A DNA stretch of 64,000 nucleotides from Sanguinoderma infundibulare (Eukaryota > Basidiomycota > Agaricomycetes > Polyporales > Polyporaceae). The notes under the pieces are model-generated. The model was not told the DNA's origin. It searched no databases and saw nothing but the letters and a program-made list of their open reading frames with translations. The translations under genes were made by a program, and so were the position numbers. Within the stretch, counting starts at the first letter, position 1; the number at the start of each line of letters is the position of its first letter. The stretch covers positions 434,001 through 498,000 of the forward strand of contig JAVLRN010000002.1 of NCBI GenBank assembly GCA_032821775.1. The letters run 5' to 3'. Below are positions 11,836 to 23,545 of this stretch, piece after piece.

Positions 11836-12595
11836 TCACTGCTTGCCGAAGGTCTTGAAGCGGACGCCCTCGACGGGACCGAACACCTTCTCGCCGGCGG
11901 TCGCGGACGGCTTGCCGAACACGAGCTGTGCGACGAGCGTCCAGGACGAGGGGAGATCCCAGGTGGAGTGTACCTGGGACGTGATGAGCGGGTTGTAGTG
12001 CTGGAGCGACGCGCCGAGGCCCTCGGTCTCTAGCGCGGTCCAGACGATGTACTGGAGGATGCCCTGCAGACGGTGCGTGTCAACTCGTGTCGGTTCAAAC
12101 GTGCGGAAGGATAAGGGGGGTGGGAACGGGGAAGGATACGTACGGAGGCGTGCTGGGACCACTGGGGGAAGCGGTCGGCGTAGATCGCGAACTTGCCCTG
12201 GAGGTCCTTGATGACCTCCTCGTCCTCGAAGAAGAGGACGGTGCCGTAGCCGTTGGCGAAGCCCTGGATCCTGCCCTCGGTGGCCGGGAACTGGTCAGCG
12301 GGCACGATGCCCTTGAGCACGTTCAGGGTAATCTCCCAGAGCTTCTTGTGCTCCGCGCCGAGGAGGAGGACAGCCTGAAACGGAAAGTGTCGTCAATATC
12401 GGAGGCTTGCGTAAGCGAACAGGCGGGGTAGGAACGTACACGGCTGCTCTGGCTGTTGAACGAGGAGGGGGCGTGCTTGACCGCCTCGGCGATAATCTCC
12501 TCGATCTTCGCGTCGGGGATGGTCGACTCGGGGGTGAGCGTGTAGATGGTGCGGCGCGTCTTAACGGCCTCGAAGAAAGCAGCGGAGCCAGACAT
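11836..12595 (-). CDS. Nitroreductase-family flavoprotein (Frm2/Hbn1 type)
   Basis: Model: complement(join(11836..12063,12144..12374,12440..12595)), 204 aa, introns 80 and 65 nt. It starts MSGSAAFFEAVKTRRTIY and continues with HAPSSFNSQSSR, AVLLLGAEHKKLWE, FANGYGTVLFFEDEEV, FPQWSQHAS and GLGASLQHYNP, the hallmarks of the short Frm2/Hbn1-like nitroreductases. These bind FMN and reduce nitro or quinone compounds with NAD(P)H. The start is chosen because a TATA box lies about 116 bp upstream. The frame stays open upstream, and an in-frame ATG at 12748 would add a serine/arginine-rich leader that looks like a mitochondrial import signal, so an alternative long form is possible. Confidence 0.85.
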
Positions 12596-12710
12596 TATGG
12601 TACGGTACTGGAGGTGAGAAGAGGGGGATGGACCGGTTGCTGATAACGAGGCGTTGGCAGGAGATACGAGGCGGCGTTGGGTGAGGGAAACCAGGGATCG
12701 GGAGGCCCTG

Positions 12711-12717
12711 TTATATA
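12711..12717 (-). promoter_or_regulatory. TATA box of the nitroreductase gene
   Basis: TATATAA on the minus strand, about 116 bp before ATG 12595. It would lie inside the longer 12748 reading frame, which favours the short form. Confidence 0.5.
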
Positions 12718-12749
12718 GCGAGGCAACCGACGAGAGACCACGCATCATC

Positions 12750-14569
12750 TTTGAGGCTGAAGGCGTTATCTGCGGGAGATCTAAGCATGACAGTCTCACC
12801 CGAGTTCTTCAAACCTTTGAATGATGCCCTCTGTGGTCAGCGTGAGCGTATTCTGCCCAGCTTGTACCATATGCTGATGCTGACCAATCTCGTCGTGGGA
12901 GAAGATTTCCACGCAGGTAATGGTTTTGCCCCAGAGCTCATTCATGACTGGTCGGTATCACGTCAGCGTTGCCTTAGCTGACTGACCAGTGACCGTCGGT
13001 TGCGCAACCGTTTCTCTATCTCCTCATCTTTGATGTCTTAAAGGTTGTCAACGGACAGTATGCATGCCCGGCAGAGCATTCAATGAATACCGATATTCGC
13101 ATCGATATGATCGATATGCTTGCAGTAAGTTGTAACCCGTCCTGAGCCCACCGAATAAATTTGTGCTGGAACCAGAAAGGCAACTGTATCTGCACAACCG
13201 TTACATTTGTTTCTTAAAACTGTTCCCTTGGATCCCCGACAGATTACCCTTATAACGTCAGGTGCAGTAGGCGCAATCTGCAACGGCAGATTCACATACA
13301 ACGGGGCAGTGTCGGCGGCTAAAGTCTGAAGTCCTTGCGAGGGCTCAGGCTCAGGACTGGGTCCTTTGAATGTGTCCCTGAATTACCAAGCGGCGGTCAT
13401 CGTGTTGAAGTAACGGAGTAGTGATAGTGTGGTAATCAGCCGCCAACATACGTCAAGACTTCGTGAAGGACCCATCTGACGCAACGTGGCCCGAGGAAGG
13501 GAACCCTGTTCCGCTGTGGCCGGACAGGACGTTAATTTGGATAAGTCGAAATTCAATGCCTGAATACATGCCTCGCTTGTTGTAGATGGAACGCTTATGT
13601 AGAACAGCAAGCTGGAGCTAGTTAACCATACATCGGGAAAATGGATCCAGAATAGGCAGGATCGGCCAAACCGTCCGTCTGCAACATGTCTCCACATCCG
13701 TCCGAGCGTTGCTAGAACTGGAGTGGTCCGAATGGCACAATTCATTTTGTGTGCCCGGGCACAAAGACAAGAACAGAGGGTCGAAAACTTCTGGCTTTGC
13801 CACTAAGCATCTCCGAGACGATATGAAGGTGGAACCACGTTGAAGTGCTTGATTACGCAAGGGTATATTTCTCTGGTCAGCGTCTCAAGAGGCGGTGTTG
13901 CTTGTCATCCCACTGATGACAAAGGTTTCCAAGCATTCCCCGCAAGAAACGGACGGATTGAAGTGGGGGTGTTGATCTAATTGCCGTTGTGTGGTTATAT
14001 TGGCCCGAGTGCCATCGATCACTGGCATGTCTCCATAACCCGACTTGAAAGTTACTGTGTTGCGACAAGTTATTGCTCTCCGGTAGACGAGTTAGTGTAG
14101 GGGGTCCCTACCTGCAGTGGCATCACCCCCTTCCTGGAGGCAGACCCAATGGTCTTCCGATGACTTATTTCTTACATACCGCCTGCTCCGAGTCGCGGTG
14201 GTGAGAGAGCGCAACGATGTCTAGCACTTGCAGCGCATCAGCGTCCCGGTATATAAATAGGTCGAGTTAGCAGCGATATATATATAGCGAAGGCGTTTGC
14301 GGCGCCTGATAATATACCGATGCATAGAGAGAGTCTGTCCACTACTAGTAGGTTCTGGGCCCCCACGAAACATGACCGCCACGACCGGATTGAGCGGGCG
14401 TCAAAGCCAATAGCGTCTGATCCTAACAAGAACAAATACGGTCGGGCCGGAAGATTCGCCGAGGAAGATCTGCGCCCAGGACTCGGACGGTCGTCGGACT
14501 CGGACATCTCGTCATGTTCGCCATCCAACAGCACTTCATGCCCATCCTTGTTGCCTTCGTACCACCACC
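12750..14569. other. Intergenic region, no gene recognised
   Basis: Both strands have only short frames without family resemblance. A TATATATATA run lies at 14274-14286. A roughly 40-bp stretch near 14400-14445 (minus strand) resembles stretches at 25080-25125 and 37085-37125 and encodes a short ...SDAIGFDARS reading; see the DUF3669 pseudogene. Confidence 0.4.
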
Positions 14570-16100
14570 ATGTTCTCCGCCCAGCTTCGACGCCACCTAG
14601 CTCGCACACGAGTAGCACCGTCTCGCTGGTCGTCCACGTCAGCATCCTCTAAGGCGCCGTCGACGTTCGGGAGGAATTTCCGACTATTCGCTGGCGCCAC
14701 AACACTAGCGACCACTTCGTACTACCTTGGAGCCCTCTACCCCCCAGAGTTCGCGCACTTGTTGTCACCACGGTCTGCACCACCACCTTTGCACCCCGAC
14801 GACCCCGCGGCGCTCGTGCACATCGCCGAGCTCGAGGACCAACTTCGACATCTGCCCACGCTCGAGGCGCACCGCGCCCGCGACGACAAGGACGAGTGGT
14901 ACGAGACGAGGCCGTACGTGAACCTGCCCGAGGAGCGGCGCATGAACAGCTTGACCGCCGGCACGCTCAAGGGTCCCGGGAAGCTCGCTATCCCGCCGCT
15001 TGTGCGGGCGCGGTACGACGCTAAGGAGAACTGGGTGTTCATCCATGTCGGGCGGGCCCTGTGCGGGCACGAGGGCGTAGTTCATGGAGGGCTGCTGGCG
15101 ACCCTTTTGGATGAGACTTTGGCGCGAGTGGTGAGTTGTGCTTCTTGCTACCGCATCCCAATGCTCGTCTCGTCACCATACGTGATGGACTGCTGTCGCG
15201 CGCGCGGTATAAAGCAGGATGACGTACTGCGAATGAAGTCAAATTGCGCAATGAAAACAGCAAGGATAACCTTCTCTGTTTCTACAACATTCACATGACG
15301 TTGTGGATTCGACAACTCCGTTCTCTTCTTCTCTCCACACGTTCCGTGACTTTTGTAAGAGAAAGTCGGGGAAATCAATGGGTAGTCATCTTCTGTGGCA
15401 ATTGCGCTCTGCGACCGCGTCCCGAAGCCTAGTGCCATTCTCATGGAGCTGAGTAGGCCGATTGCATTGGCGCAGCGATTCTCGGGCGACAAGTCATAAT
15501 ATCCGAGGACTGCTGCTAGTCTAACCCGTTATGTCTGGTGCCCGATTTTCACTGTATAGTCAGTGCAGCACAGCGTACGACGGCTCGGTTTGGCCGAAGG
15601 CGAGAGGCGTGGCGGTGGTTCGCCATGCATCAATCACGCAGTGCGGCGGAAGCTTGGTCAATCACCGCACGGAGTTGTCCCCGATCTAACTTGCTATTCC
15701 CAGGCGCTTTTGAACCTCCCCGAGAAGGTTGGCGTAACAGCAAACCTAAACATCAACTACAAAGCACCAACGCGAGCGGACCAATTCATCGTCATCAAGG
15801 TTCGTCTGGAGGAAGCCCAAGGCCGGAAGTCCCGCGTGTCTGGCGTTGTAGAGGACATGTCTGGCACCGTCCTCGCGGAGGCGAAGTACGCTCCGCTCAT
15901 CCTCCCGTTACTGTCTACTGATAACATCACACCTCCCCAGTGCGCTATTCGTTCAACCGCGGTACGCGAAGCTACTCAATTCGACTGCGGTTCGACACAT
16001 GCTCGGAGAGCCGTCAACGTCAAAGGAGCCTGGTGCTGGTGCTTCTGTTCCTGTCAAGCTCCCTGGTGGTGCGGAGATTCTCGTAGATGCCAAGCAATGA
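14570..16100 (+). CDS. HotDog-fold thioesterase (4HBT/PaaI type), mitochondrial leader
   Basis: Model: join(14570..15130,15704..15885,15941..16100), 300 aa. An arginine/serine-rich, acid-free start (MFSAQLRRHLARTRVAPSRW) followed by a hydrophobic stretch suggests mitochondrial import and perhaps a membrane anchor. The HotDog core reads CGHEGVVHGGLLATLLDETL, with the HGG and acidic residue of the active-site helix. Then come LPEKVGVTANLNINYKAP and VSGVVEDMSGTVLAEA, and the last exon gives ALFVQPRYAKLL. Such enzymes hydrolyse acyl-CoA thioesters. The first intron (15131-15703, 573 nt) is about ten times longer than others here and may contain inserted DNA; the second is 55 nt. Confidence 0.85.
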
Positions 16101-16739
16101 GACAGGTTTCCCGGCTTGAATGGGATGATACCATATTACACCATATCGTTTCTTGCGCTCACTTGCGATATAGATACGGATGCCTTCTTGGAATGCGCGT
16201 GATGGCTCGATCAAGGTTTCGCTCCCTCAAGGCGAACAGTGCCCGGCTTCGCCACAAGCAGTAACAAGGCACGATTACGGCATTTGACTTCATGATGGCC
16301 TTCGAAACGCAGTCAGATTGGCAATCCCACAGGCTCCACTTTGCCAGGGCCAGAGCTGTGCGGCAGTGACGTTGAGTGTTCACCCTTGTTGGTCTTGCCT
16401 CTCTCCTTGTGGTTCACCGGTGGACATCGCAACGGGTGCGAGAAGCCTGGGTGTGATTGTTCTGTGCGGCGCCGCCGGTCGATAATCCATTGGTGGTGCC
16501 AGTGCGCAGCAAAGCAGGGAAGACCCCCACGACGGGCGACTCCACCCGCCTTCCATGCCCTTGTCGCGAGACCAGGCTCCACGGAACGTGTTCATACGTG
16601 AATTGGTTATTTGCCTGTCGCAGTACTTATACCCTCCCCTCCGGTCCAGGAAGCGGGCAACTTTCGTCTTCGTCTTCTACTACACGACCACCGCGTCCTT
16701 CTTTCTTTCCATCACTCCAACATCCCCTCTGCCGAAATC

Positions 16740-17290
16740 ATGTTTGCAAACACCAAGCTCGCCGTTCTCTCCCTGGCCCTCGCCCTCGCCAGCGTCGCCG
16801 CGCTCCCTCAGGGTACGTCCCTTCAACGTGTTTCTCTTCAACCCGGTATCTGACATGCGTCTACGCCCTCTCAGTCTCCTCATCCGTTGCCACGACGGAC
16901 ACCGTCATCGCGTCGAGCAGCGCAGCCACGGACACCGTCATCCCGTCCAGCAGCGCGGCCACAGACACCATCATCCCGTCCAGCAGCGTGGCCACAGGCA
17001 CGGTGGCTACCGCGTCCTCCAGCGTCACCGTCGCCGTGCCCACGGCCTCCGCGAGCCAGGCGTCATCCGTCGCCACCACTATCGCGACCGTGAAGAGCTC
17101 TGCTGCGGGGTCGGCTTCGGTTTCTGGAGCGCGCTCCTCGGCCACGGGATCGGGCACCGCCGCGGCGGCGAGCGGTAGCGGCAGCACGGGCACCAACTTG
17201 AACGGCGCGGCGTCATTGGGCGCCACGGGCCTCACGTCGGTCGGCGTCGCTGTCCTCGGCGTGCTCGCGGGCGCGGGGCTCGCGTTGTGA
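16740..17290 (+). CDS. Secreted Ser/Thr/Ala-rich protein, probably GPI-anchored
   Basis: Model: join(16740..16812,16875..17290), 162 aa, one 62-nt intron. A signal peptide (MFANTKLAVLSLALALASVA) is followed by short repeats of the type SSSAATDTVIP, so it should be heavily O-glycosylated. The C-terminus is small residues (GATG) then a hydrophobic tail (LTSVGVAVLGVLAGAGLAL), typical of a GPI signal. It has the same layout as the proteins at 25871 and 34977. Role: wall or surface protein of unknown function. Confidence 0.75.
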
Positions 17291-17594
17291 GTGGGGCGCA
17301 CGATCGCCATGACGGACTGGATGTTGCAAAAGACGGACGTTGGACTACAGTGCTGTAGCGCTTCTTGTTGCGTCTTTCGTGCTTTGTTTGCACTCGGACT
17401 TGCTATGTCGTGCTATATACACCATACTGCGTCATGTACTGTCATGTACGTACGTGGATAATGTCTTGTTGAATTGTGCCTTGTGCGCTCTGTCCTCTCG
17501 ATGGAGAGGTGTTCGGGGGTTTGCCGCCGGGTCTGCGGCCCGAAGCGCCTTTTCCAGAACCATCACCGACCCACGATGGGCACGGCCCGATTCG

Positions 17595-17815
17595 CGGGAC
17601 AGGAAAATGCTCGGAAAAAGATACCCCAAGATTTCCTTGCCTCGACATATCCTCACATTCTACACGATGTCGACACGTTGCGTTTCCTTGCCATTTTCCA
17701 CGTGGGTCAGGAAAATCCTCGGGGAAGGATACCTGGCCGCCGGAAAAGGCAGAGAAAGGATGCCTTTTGGGGGGGGCACGATGGGAAAAGGCAGGGAAAG
17801 GATGCCTTTCCGTGC
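17595..17815 (+). repeat. Short direct repeats
   Basis: A 28-bp unit beginning GGAAAAGGCAG and ending GGATGCCTTT occurs at 17742-17769 and 17783-17811. Related shorter copies containing GGAAAAT.CTCGG and GATACC lie near 17600 and 17710. No gene is seen here. Confidence 0.5.
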
Positions 17816-18455
17816 CATTTCTCCCCCCTTTCACGTGACTGGGGTCAGGTAACCTTTTCGGTCTGCGATAATTCACTTGACCAGTTATCATTTCTCCCCA
17901 GGGAATGATGAGTCTTATGTTCCGGCAACAAAATCCTGGGCAGCCTTTTTATGAGCATTTTCCGGTTCTGCGAATCGAGACCTGCCTGTCGTGACCAGTG
18001 TTCACCACCACTGTCGATTCTTGTTCGGCCCATTCATATACCTCTATATGCGCCTCAGCATTCAAATATTCACCGCCAAGCCTGTTACGTGGAACATTTC
18101 TCCATGAAGCTATGCAAAGGCTCATCTCAGCATGGGACTCCTTGAACTCGTCATCGGTCGCAAGTCGATCGGCTGCGAGCCCTCATTCAAAAAGGTTTAT
18201 TTCCCGGTCCTGAGTCAAAACTAGCAAGCGAAAGTACGTGAAGATAGAAACACGCCTATGCCGCGCTCACCTGGTCTGGATGCAGTGATTTGAAAAATCA
18301 TAGCCACACGCTCTCAGGACGATCAGCCTGACGGTCTCTCCTCGCCATCATGAGATCGCAGCGTCCTGCAGTACTCTGCAATTCATAGCCTAACCCGCCA
18401 ACGCCGCCGTGGATCCTCGTCAGTCTATGCCGCCCCGCCAACTTGCACTCTCCTG

Positions 18456-18690
18456 CGCTTGACCCTCGAACTCGCTCGCTATGTCTGGAGGCAAACACCC
18501 TCGATCGGGCGGTGGAATCCTTGTGCAAAGGCTCTCGTCACGTCTTACACAAGCACTCATCCCGGCAGTCCTGTATGGTGCGCGCATACTTGAGACGTCT
18601 CGTCCGAAGCCGTCCATCTGACCCACGTTCGAATTCAGGCGTATTCGCGCTCCTCACCCTCACCTGGTTCTGGAGAAAGTGATGGTCTTG
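18456..18690 (+). pseudogene. Relic of a multi-pass membrane protein, copy 1
   Basis: This stretch is similar in DNA to 23984-24215. Shared features are GATGTCTGGAGGCAAA-like start, CATACTTGA.ACGTCTCGTCCGAAG, and a GTGTATTCGC.CTCCTCACCCTC acceptor/exon. It can read ALIPAVLYGARILETSR and FALLTLTWFW, the kind of sequence found in basidiomycete seven-helix membrane proteins. No intact frame exists. 18690-19600 has no supported gene. Confidence 0.4.
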
Positions 18691-19609
18691 CTCGTTGAGT
18701 CCGGTATCGCGTATTGCTTGCTATGGGTACGTGGCTCACCTGCATGCGGGCTCTTCCAGGACCGGTAGATCCTCGTCGTGATCCTCATGTCCGGGCTGAA
18801 CAGCAATGCTGTCGGCGAGAGCACGTCGCCCGACTCGTTCTGGCAGTTGTTCGCCGTTGCTCGCCGTGTTCGTCCAGGACGCGCTCATCGTGCATTCGCA
18901 TCCTACGTCCCTCCCTTGACTCGACGGGGCGCTGACACAACCTCGGGACCTAGCAGGCGATATATCCGACGGTCATCATCGTCCTCGTCGGGCTCAACAG
19001 GTCGCAAGTGGACAAAAAGTTCTGGACGTGGCGCGAAGCTCTCAGTCACCCTTACTCGTTGCGGAATAACCACTCCCCCGCCCCTTTCCAGAACTGACGT
19101 AAAGCTTCGTCCGATTGATATGCATCGTCGGCAAGGACATAATGGACATGGTGTATCGTAGCGCAAGTGTTCTATCAGTATGCATCCTTAGTAGCGCGTC
19201 GTGTAGTCACTAGAGGGACATCTCCAATTCCCTAGATTATAGTTGGACCCTGCCACCACGTAGGTAACAGGTCGCAATATATCTATCGAGACCGTACAGT
19301 ACCGGGGCGGATCGAGACCAGTCGCCGTATCCATCCTCCAGACATTTTGGCTCTCGGCAAACGATGTTGAGAACCGACGGCGGATGAGGGTACTTACGGA
19401 CATTCAAACAGAACAGTTCTCCATCTTCCACGAATCTAATGAATATCCCCTCGTCCGTAGGTCGGTGTGGAAATTGAGAGGTCGGCCATAGGATCGCTCA
19501 AGGAGGTTGGTTCCGTCCTGCTGAGAGCTCGGCATCCACTTACAGAGGTAGCAGACAGTGACCTACAGCTACTCTCATTCGGGATGCCGGCCGCGTCGCA
19601 GCGATGCGC

Positions 19610-19770
19610 ATTTCCGCTCAGTGCGACTCTTCAGCTCCGTCCAGAAAGTGCACGAGCTCCCAGCAGATGTCTTGCGTAGGATTGCAGACCAGCCGCGGAC
19701 CTTGGTCACTCTTCAGCCAGGATGCCGTGGTTGGCTGTTCGACGGGTCGGCTGCAACAACTTGAAACTAA
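19610..19770 (+). pseudogene. ACT-domain gene copy with internal deletion
   Basis: It reads VQKVHELPADVLRRIADQP, matching the start of the ACT gene at 8659-9203. It then jumps directly to a segment like the last exon (GWLFDGSAATT against GWLFDESAVTT), losing most of the domain and both introns. The order (ACT then F-box, same strand) repeats that at 9203-6963, so this is the ACT half of a duplicated block. Confidence 0.75.
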
Positions 19771-19775
19771 ACCAG
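19769..19775 (+). repeat. Target-site duplication AAACCAG (left)
   Basis: AAACCAG here and at 21300-21306 flanks the TIR element. The uninterrupted equivalent next to ACT/F-box C (around 8650, minus strand) has a single AAACCCG. Confidence 0.65.
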
Positions 19776-20014
19776 GTAGGTATTCAGTAGTAGGGATGCA
19801 TCCCTAGTGGTACTCATCCACTCTAGGGATGCATCCGAACACGGATGATGGATGCATCCCTCCTACACGACTTACTGTGCATAATGGATGCATCCAATGA
19901 TACACGGTAAGTCGAGTAGAACAGATGCATCCAGACACAGCGCCAATCTGTATGCTTGCTCGCATCACCACTGTTCGCCCGAGCGTGCAATTGCCCAATC
20001 AATTAATGGCTTTT

Positions 20015-20088
20015 AAAAAAGCAAACACAGGATTCAAACCCCTGCAGTCACACCAAACAGTCACCACAAGTAACCACTGCGCCAACAA
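20015..20088 (-). other. tRNA-like Pol III unit, left end, pointing outward
   Basis: On the minus strand an A-box-like GGCGCAGTGGTTA (20083-20071) is followed by a B-box-like GGTTTGAATCC (20040-20030). This sits in a foldable T arm (CAGGG/TCCTG with a 7-nt loop), and a T6 run (20020-20015) follows at the place of a Pol III terminator. The anticodon arm does not fold properly, so it is not a working tRNA. Confidence 0.55.
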
Positions 20089-21096
20089 GACTTTACATTG
20101 CTTGCGTTGGCTTACTCTATGTCATGAAATGCTGAGGGAAACATACGTTTTTAGAGCCCGGATGGCTGTATAGTGTCCAGGTAGCATTGCATTGGGTTGT
20201 GGCTGCCTAAAGCTAGCTCCTGCGCTCTGAAATCCATATCTTGGCAAGTTCCTGGTCGATTTTGGTCGATTTTGGCCTGTTTGAAAGCAGTATATTGCCT
20301 GCTTCTAATGGGGTATAGTACATGATGATTGGTAACCATTTGGGAGAGCTGTATGCGAAATATTAGGCACACAGGGGGGAGGAGAAAGGTACTGGAATAC
20401 TGGCTGTTCTATCAATTGGACATAGGCGTTATGGGGCTCATTGGAAAGCCCTGAATCATGGCTTTCAGATGAGGTATAGAAATCCGAGGGGACGCAATGT
20501 GGGACAGAGATATCTTGGTGAGAATGAGATAAGCGCCGGAATACAGGACTCACCTTCCTGGAATCCATACAGGTGACACAGCGACCGCAAATGGAGGTTC
20601 CCATGCTCTGAAGACATGTATATATTGGTAGCAACAAAAACGATGCAAATAGGAGGTCTCAATCCCGAGATATGCCCACCTGTCCTCCTGGTAGGAGGAG
20701 AGGGTCAGCATATCTCGGGAACGGATGGACAGATTCCTACGGTCAAGGCCTCGTTGGAACCGCATTACGAATGCGGTTCCAACGAGCCCTTTCGCGAACA
20801 GATACGTGCAGAATTGATCGTGATACATACCATTCTTTACCTACTTGAGGCGATCATTGTATCCCTGATAACCCAGTCAATAGCTCACTTGATAATACGC
20901 TGTTGGACGCATTGGAAACACCTTAAAACCACGAACGAAAAAAGCCTAAAACAAATGAAATCAGATTAGTATTGACCTCAGAACAATCCCAAGAACCTCT
21001 GCTACATAGTGACCTTGCCTATAGGGAAGAAACATGGTCGAAGTGTTGGTTGGCTGACTTACAGTCTATAGATTGATTGCTTACAATTGTGTAAAG

Positions 21097-21179
21097 GCAT
21101 GTTAGTTCAACAGTTAGATGGGCTGATGCACTTGATGGATTGGTCGAGGTCGGCGGTTCAAACCCCGGTTGGTGCTTTT
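21097..21179 (+). other. tRNA-like Pol III unit, right end, pointing outward
   Basis: A-box-like sequence at 21102-21118, B box GGTTCAAACCC at 21155-21165 and TTTT at 21176-21179, just before the right TIR. The acceptor and anticodon arms pair poorly, as in the left unit. Confidence 0.5.
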
Positions 21180-21299
21180 GGTCGAAATATTGGCTGTTTG
21201 ATGGGCGCTTGCCACAGATGCATCCGTCATCCGCATTCGGATGCATCCCTAGAGTGGATGAGCACCGCTAGAGATGCATCCGCCCTACTGAAGCTGCTC

Positions 21300-21306
21300 A
21301 AACCAG
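21300..21306 (+). repeat. Target-site duplication AAACCAG (right)
   Basis: Second copy of the 7-bp duplication flanking the 19776-21299 element. Confidence 0.65.
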
Positions 21307-21579
21307 TGTCCTAATATCCCGGGCCCACATCAGTCGGTGATTTCATGTCTATTTTTTCCTCTGCTGAGTGTGCTTGACCAATCCTTTCACCGGCCGCTCG
21401 CATGGGTGCATGGGCAGGCTGATCATCCCACGCCGTACAGCCTCGACCCCCGGCCGGGCGCCTCAGCATCATAGATGAAATCCGAGTCCCTCCTCACCAC
21501 CTCAATCCGCCGCAACTGCTACTTCGCGAGTTACTCCCTCCCTCCAAGGATCTATCCTGATCCGCAATTGACCATCAAG

Positions 21580-23190
21580 ATGAATACCGATCCTCGGGGA
21601 CCCCGAAGCCACACCTTTCCACTACCCCAAGAGCTCATTGAGCTCATCATCGACAACCTCTTCTACCCCGACGATGCCAAGGCTGTAGCTGCGCTTTGTG
21701 CGGGTTCGCTTGTCGCGAGAGGATGGCGAGTCCGTTCCCAGTGGCATCTTTTCCGATGGGTCACTCTGGACGATGTGGCCCACCTCCACCTGTTCAGCAA
21801 GGCTCTCCGCATGTCTCCACATCTATCACAGCACGTCAACACGCTATCGCTTCTCCGAAAACTAATAAAAGGCGTATCATACTCCAAATATCTTCCCAAC
21901 AGTGTGGAGGTCCTGTTTCCTGGAGTTTTAGGAGGTCTCCTTCCGAACTTGCGCTGCTTGAAGCTTGACGTAGCGGTACCCAGTCCGGAGTCGGAAACGG
22001 CGGGACCCAGTGAGGAAAAGGGCATACCGCCCCGGCGGCTCTCAGATCACCTGCCTATCCATCCTCGTTTTCCGCTACTGCTTTCTTCCTTTTCCAACAT
22101 CTCAGAGCTTCATCTGGATAGTCTCACGTTCCAAACCTTCAACGATTTTGCTCGAGTGCTCCACGCCGTTCGGCAACTCCGGACCCTGGATTGCTTCGAC
22201 GTGGACTGGCTCACTCCAGGCATCCTCCTCCCATCCTTCATGACAACCGTCACCAGTCGCACACCGCAGGGTCCCGGTGTATTTCTGCCAAGCCTGGAAA
22301 CCCTCTCTGTGAGTGTGTGCTCGTTTGGAGAATTCGTCCCTTCCTCTGACTTATATCGAATTGATAAGACCACAGCAATGGGTGCATATGGAGAGGGACG
22401 GCTCCTCTCTGGCCTAGCACTGGCACCATCTCTCCGCCGATATACCTTCAGCTTCCAATGTATACTGCACTCATACATTGATCCTTCAGGTTCGTCGTTT
22501 GCGTTCAATATCTGCGCCTTTCGAAATCTATACTCATAATTCTTCTGTCTCGCATATCGTAGACCCTGCTTTAAGCGGACGCTCGAAACAGCAAGTATTG
22601 GATTTGTCGCCCTTTCGACGTTTAAAGGAGCTCGTCGTCAACGATATAACCCCGCACCCGAATAGCCGAGAGCAACGTGCCTTGCTATCACTGCTTCGCA
22701 ATGTCTTAGCGTCATGGAACGCGGCCGTCCATCGTTCTCTATCGCTGTGGATAAACCCGTCCCCATTCTACCCAAGTCCAGATCAGGAAACGAGTTACAC
22801 AAAACGAAACTTCCTTTTCCTCCTCGCCAATGTTGGAAGAATGGTCGAGGAAGCATGTATCTCCAGTGCGTATCCCGAACTTCTGCTCCCGCAGAGTGCT
22901 GTCGCTGTATATTGATGACCGTAAAGGGCGGCCGCCTACTTCGCTGCTTGTTCATTTGACGGTTCCATTCGACGCGGAGACTCCGCTGGACGAAGTGGAA
23001 CGGGAAGTAGCGGCACGATTCCCTATGGCGTCGAATGCGGGACAACTCACGATCCAAACCCGTAGATGCACCGGTGAGTTGTCGCGCTGATGCTCGAATC
23101 GCCCTCAAGCCGTTCAAAACAAAATCACTTTCGATCACAGAATATGATCGTTGCTACAGGTGGGATCCGATCAATGATGGGAATCCATGA
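21580..23190 (+). CDS. F-box/LRR-like protein, copy D
   Basis: Model: join(21580..22489,22563..22865,22897..23073,23141..23190), 479 aa, introns 73, 31 and 67 nt. ATG 21580 (MNTDPRGPRSHTFPL) lies shortly before the F-box-like PQELIELIIDNLFYPDD; an in-frame ATG at 21475 would add 35 residues. The body is leucine-rich (LLPNLRCLKLDV, FSNISELHLDSL, LPSLETLSVSV). It ends EYDRCYRWDPINDGNP. The protein is very close to copy C throughout, including the 31-nt intron. An SCF adaptor role is inferred from the family only. Upstream lie the ACT relic and the TIR element, so its promoter may now include element DNA. Confidence 0.7.
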
Positions 23191-23545
23191 GCACTATGTA
23201 CAACCGGACACCCCCAACCCCCCAACCCCACACTCTTGGACTCGTCTTTGGAGATGCATTCCGGAACTCAGCCGTCGGCTCAGCTTAAGCTACCGCATAT
23301 TTACGTATTCGCTCGCTAGGTACTGACTTCATCGGACGACGTCCTCTCCGTTCAACATGAAGCTGATGCGTTCCTGATCTTAACCCAGTGTCGCCATCGT
23401 CGAGAACGCACCATTGGCCATGGTCGGCGTCGTTGGCACCGCCGCGTTCAAGTCAGGGCGGCGGTCGGATTGTCACATCATCCATCGAGACTTCGATGGA
23501 GGCAGGGGCGGGAGGTGGCGCTTTTGACGGGTTCCGACTTTACAT
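23191..23545 (+). repeat. Downstream flank duplicated with F-box copy C
   Basis: This matches 6590-6962 inverted. It extends the duplicated block past the F-box gene; no gene is supported. Confidence 0.55.

Larger units (their letters stand above)
19776..21299. mobile_element. 1.52-kb non-autonomous TIR element with tRNA-like units at both ends
   Basis: The ends are inverted repeats of about 90 bp, roughly 80-85% identical by eye (19776-19868 against 21207-21299). Both contain copies of the palindrome GGATGCATCC: perfect at 19794, 19827, 19850, 19886 and 21239, and one mismatch at 19923, 21216 and 21272. The first seven terminal bases do not match except the outermost. It is flanked by AAACCAG duplications. 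No transposase or other recognisable coding sequence is inside. Each end has an outward-pointing tRNA-like unit just inside the TIR. It sits between the ACT relic and F-box D. Confidence 0.75.

Noticed and set aside
12440..12799. Nitroreductase start at 12799
   Set aside because: The codon there is GTG. ATG 12748 or 12595 are the real options, and the TATA position favours 12595.
17595..17815. CRISPR-like array
   Set aside because: Only two good repeat units with a 13-bp gap in a eukaryotic genome; it is an ordinary local duplication.
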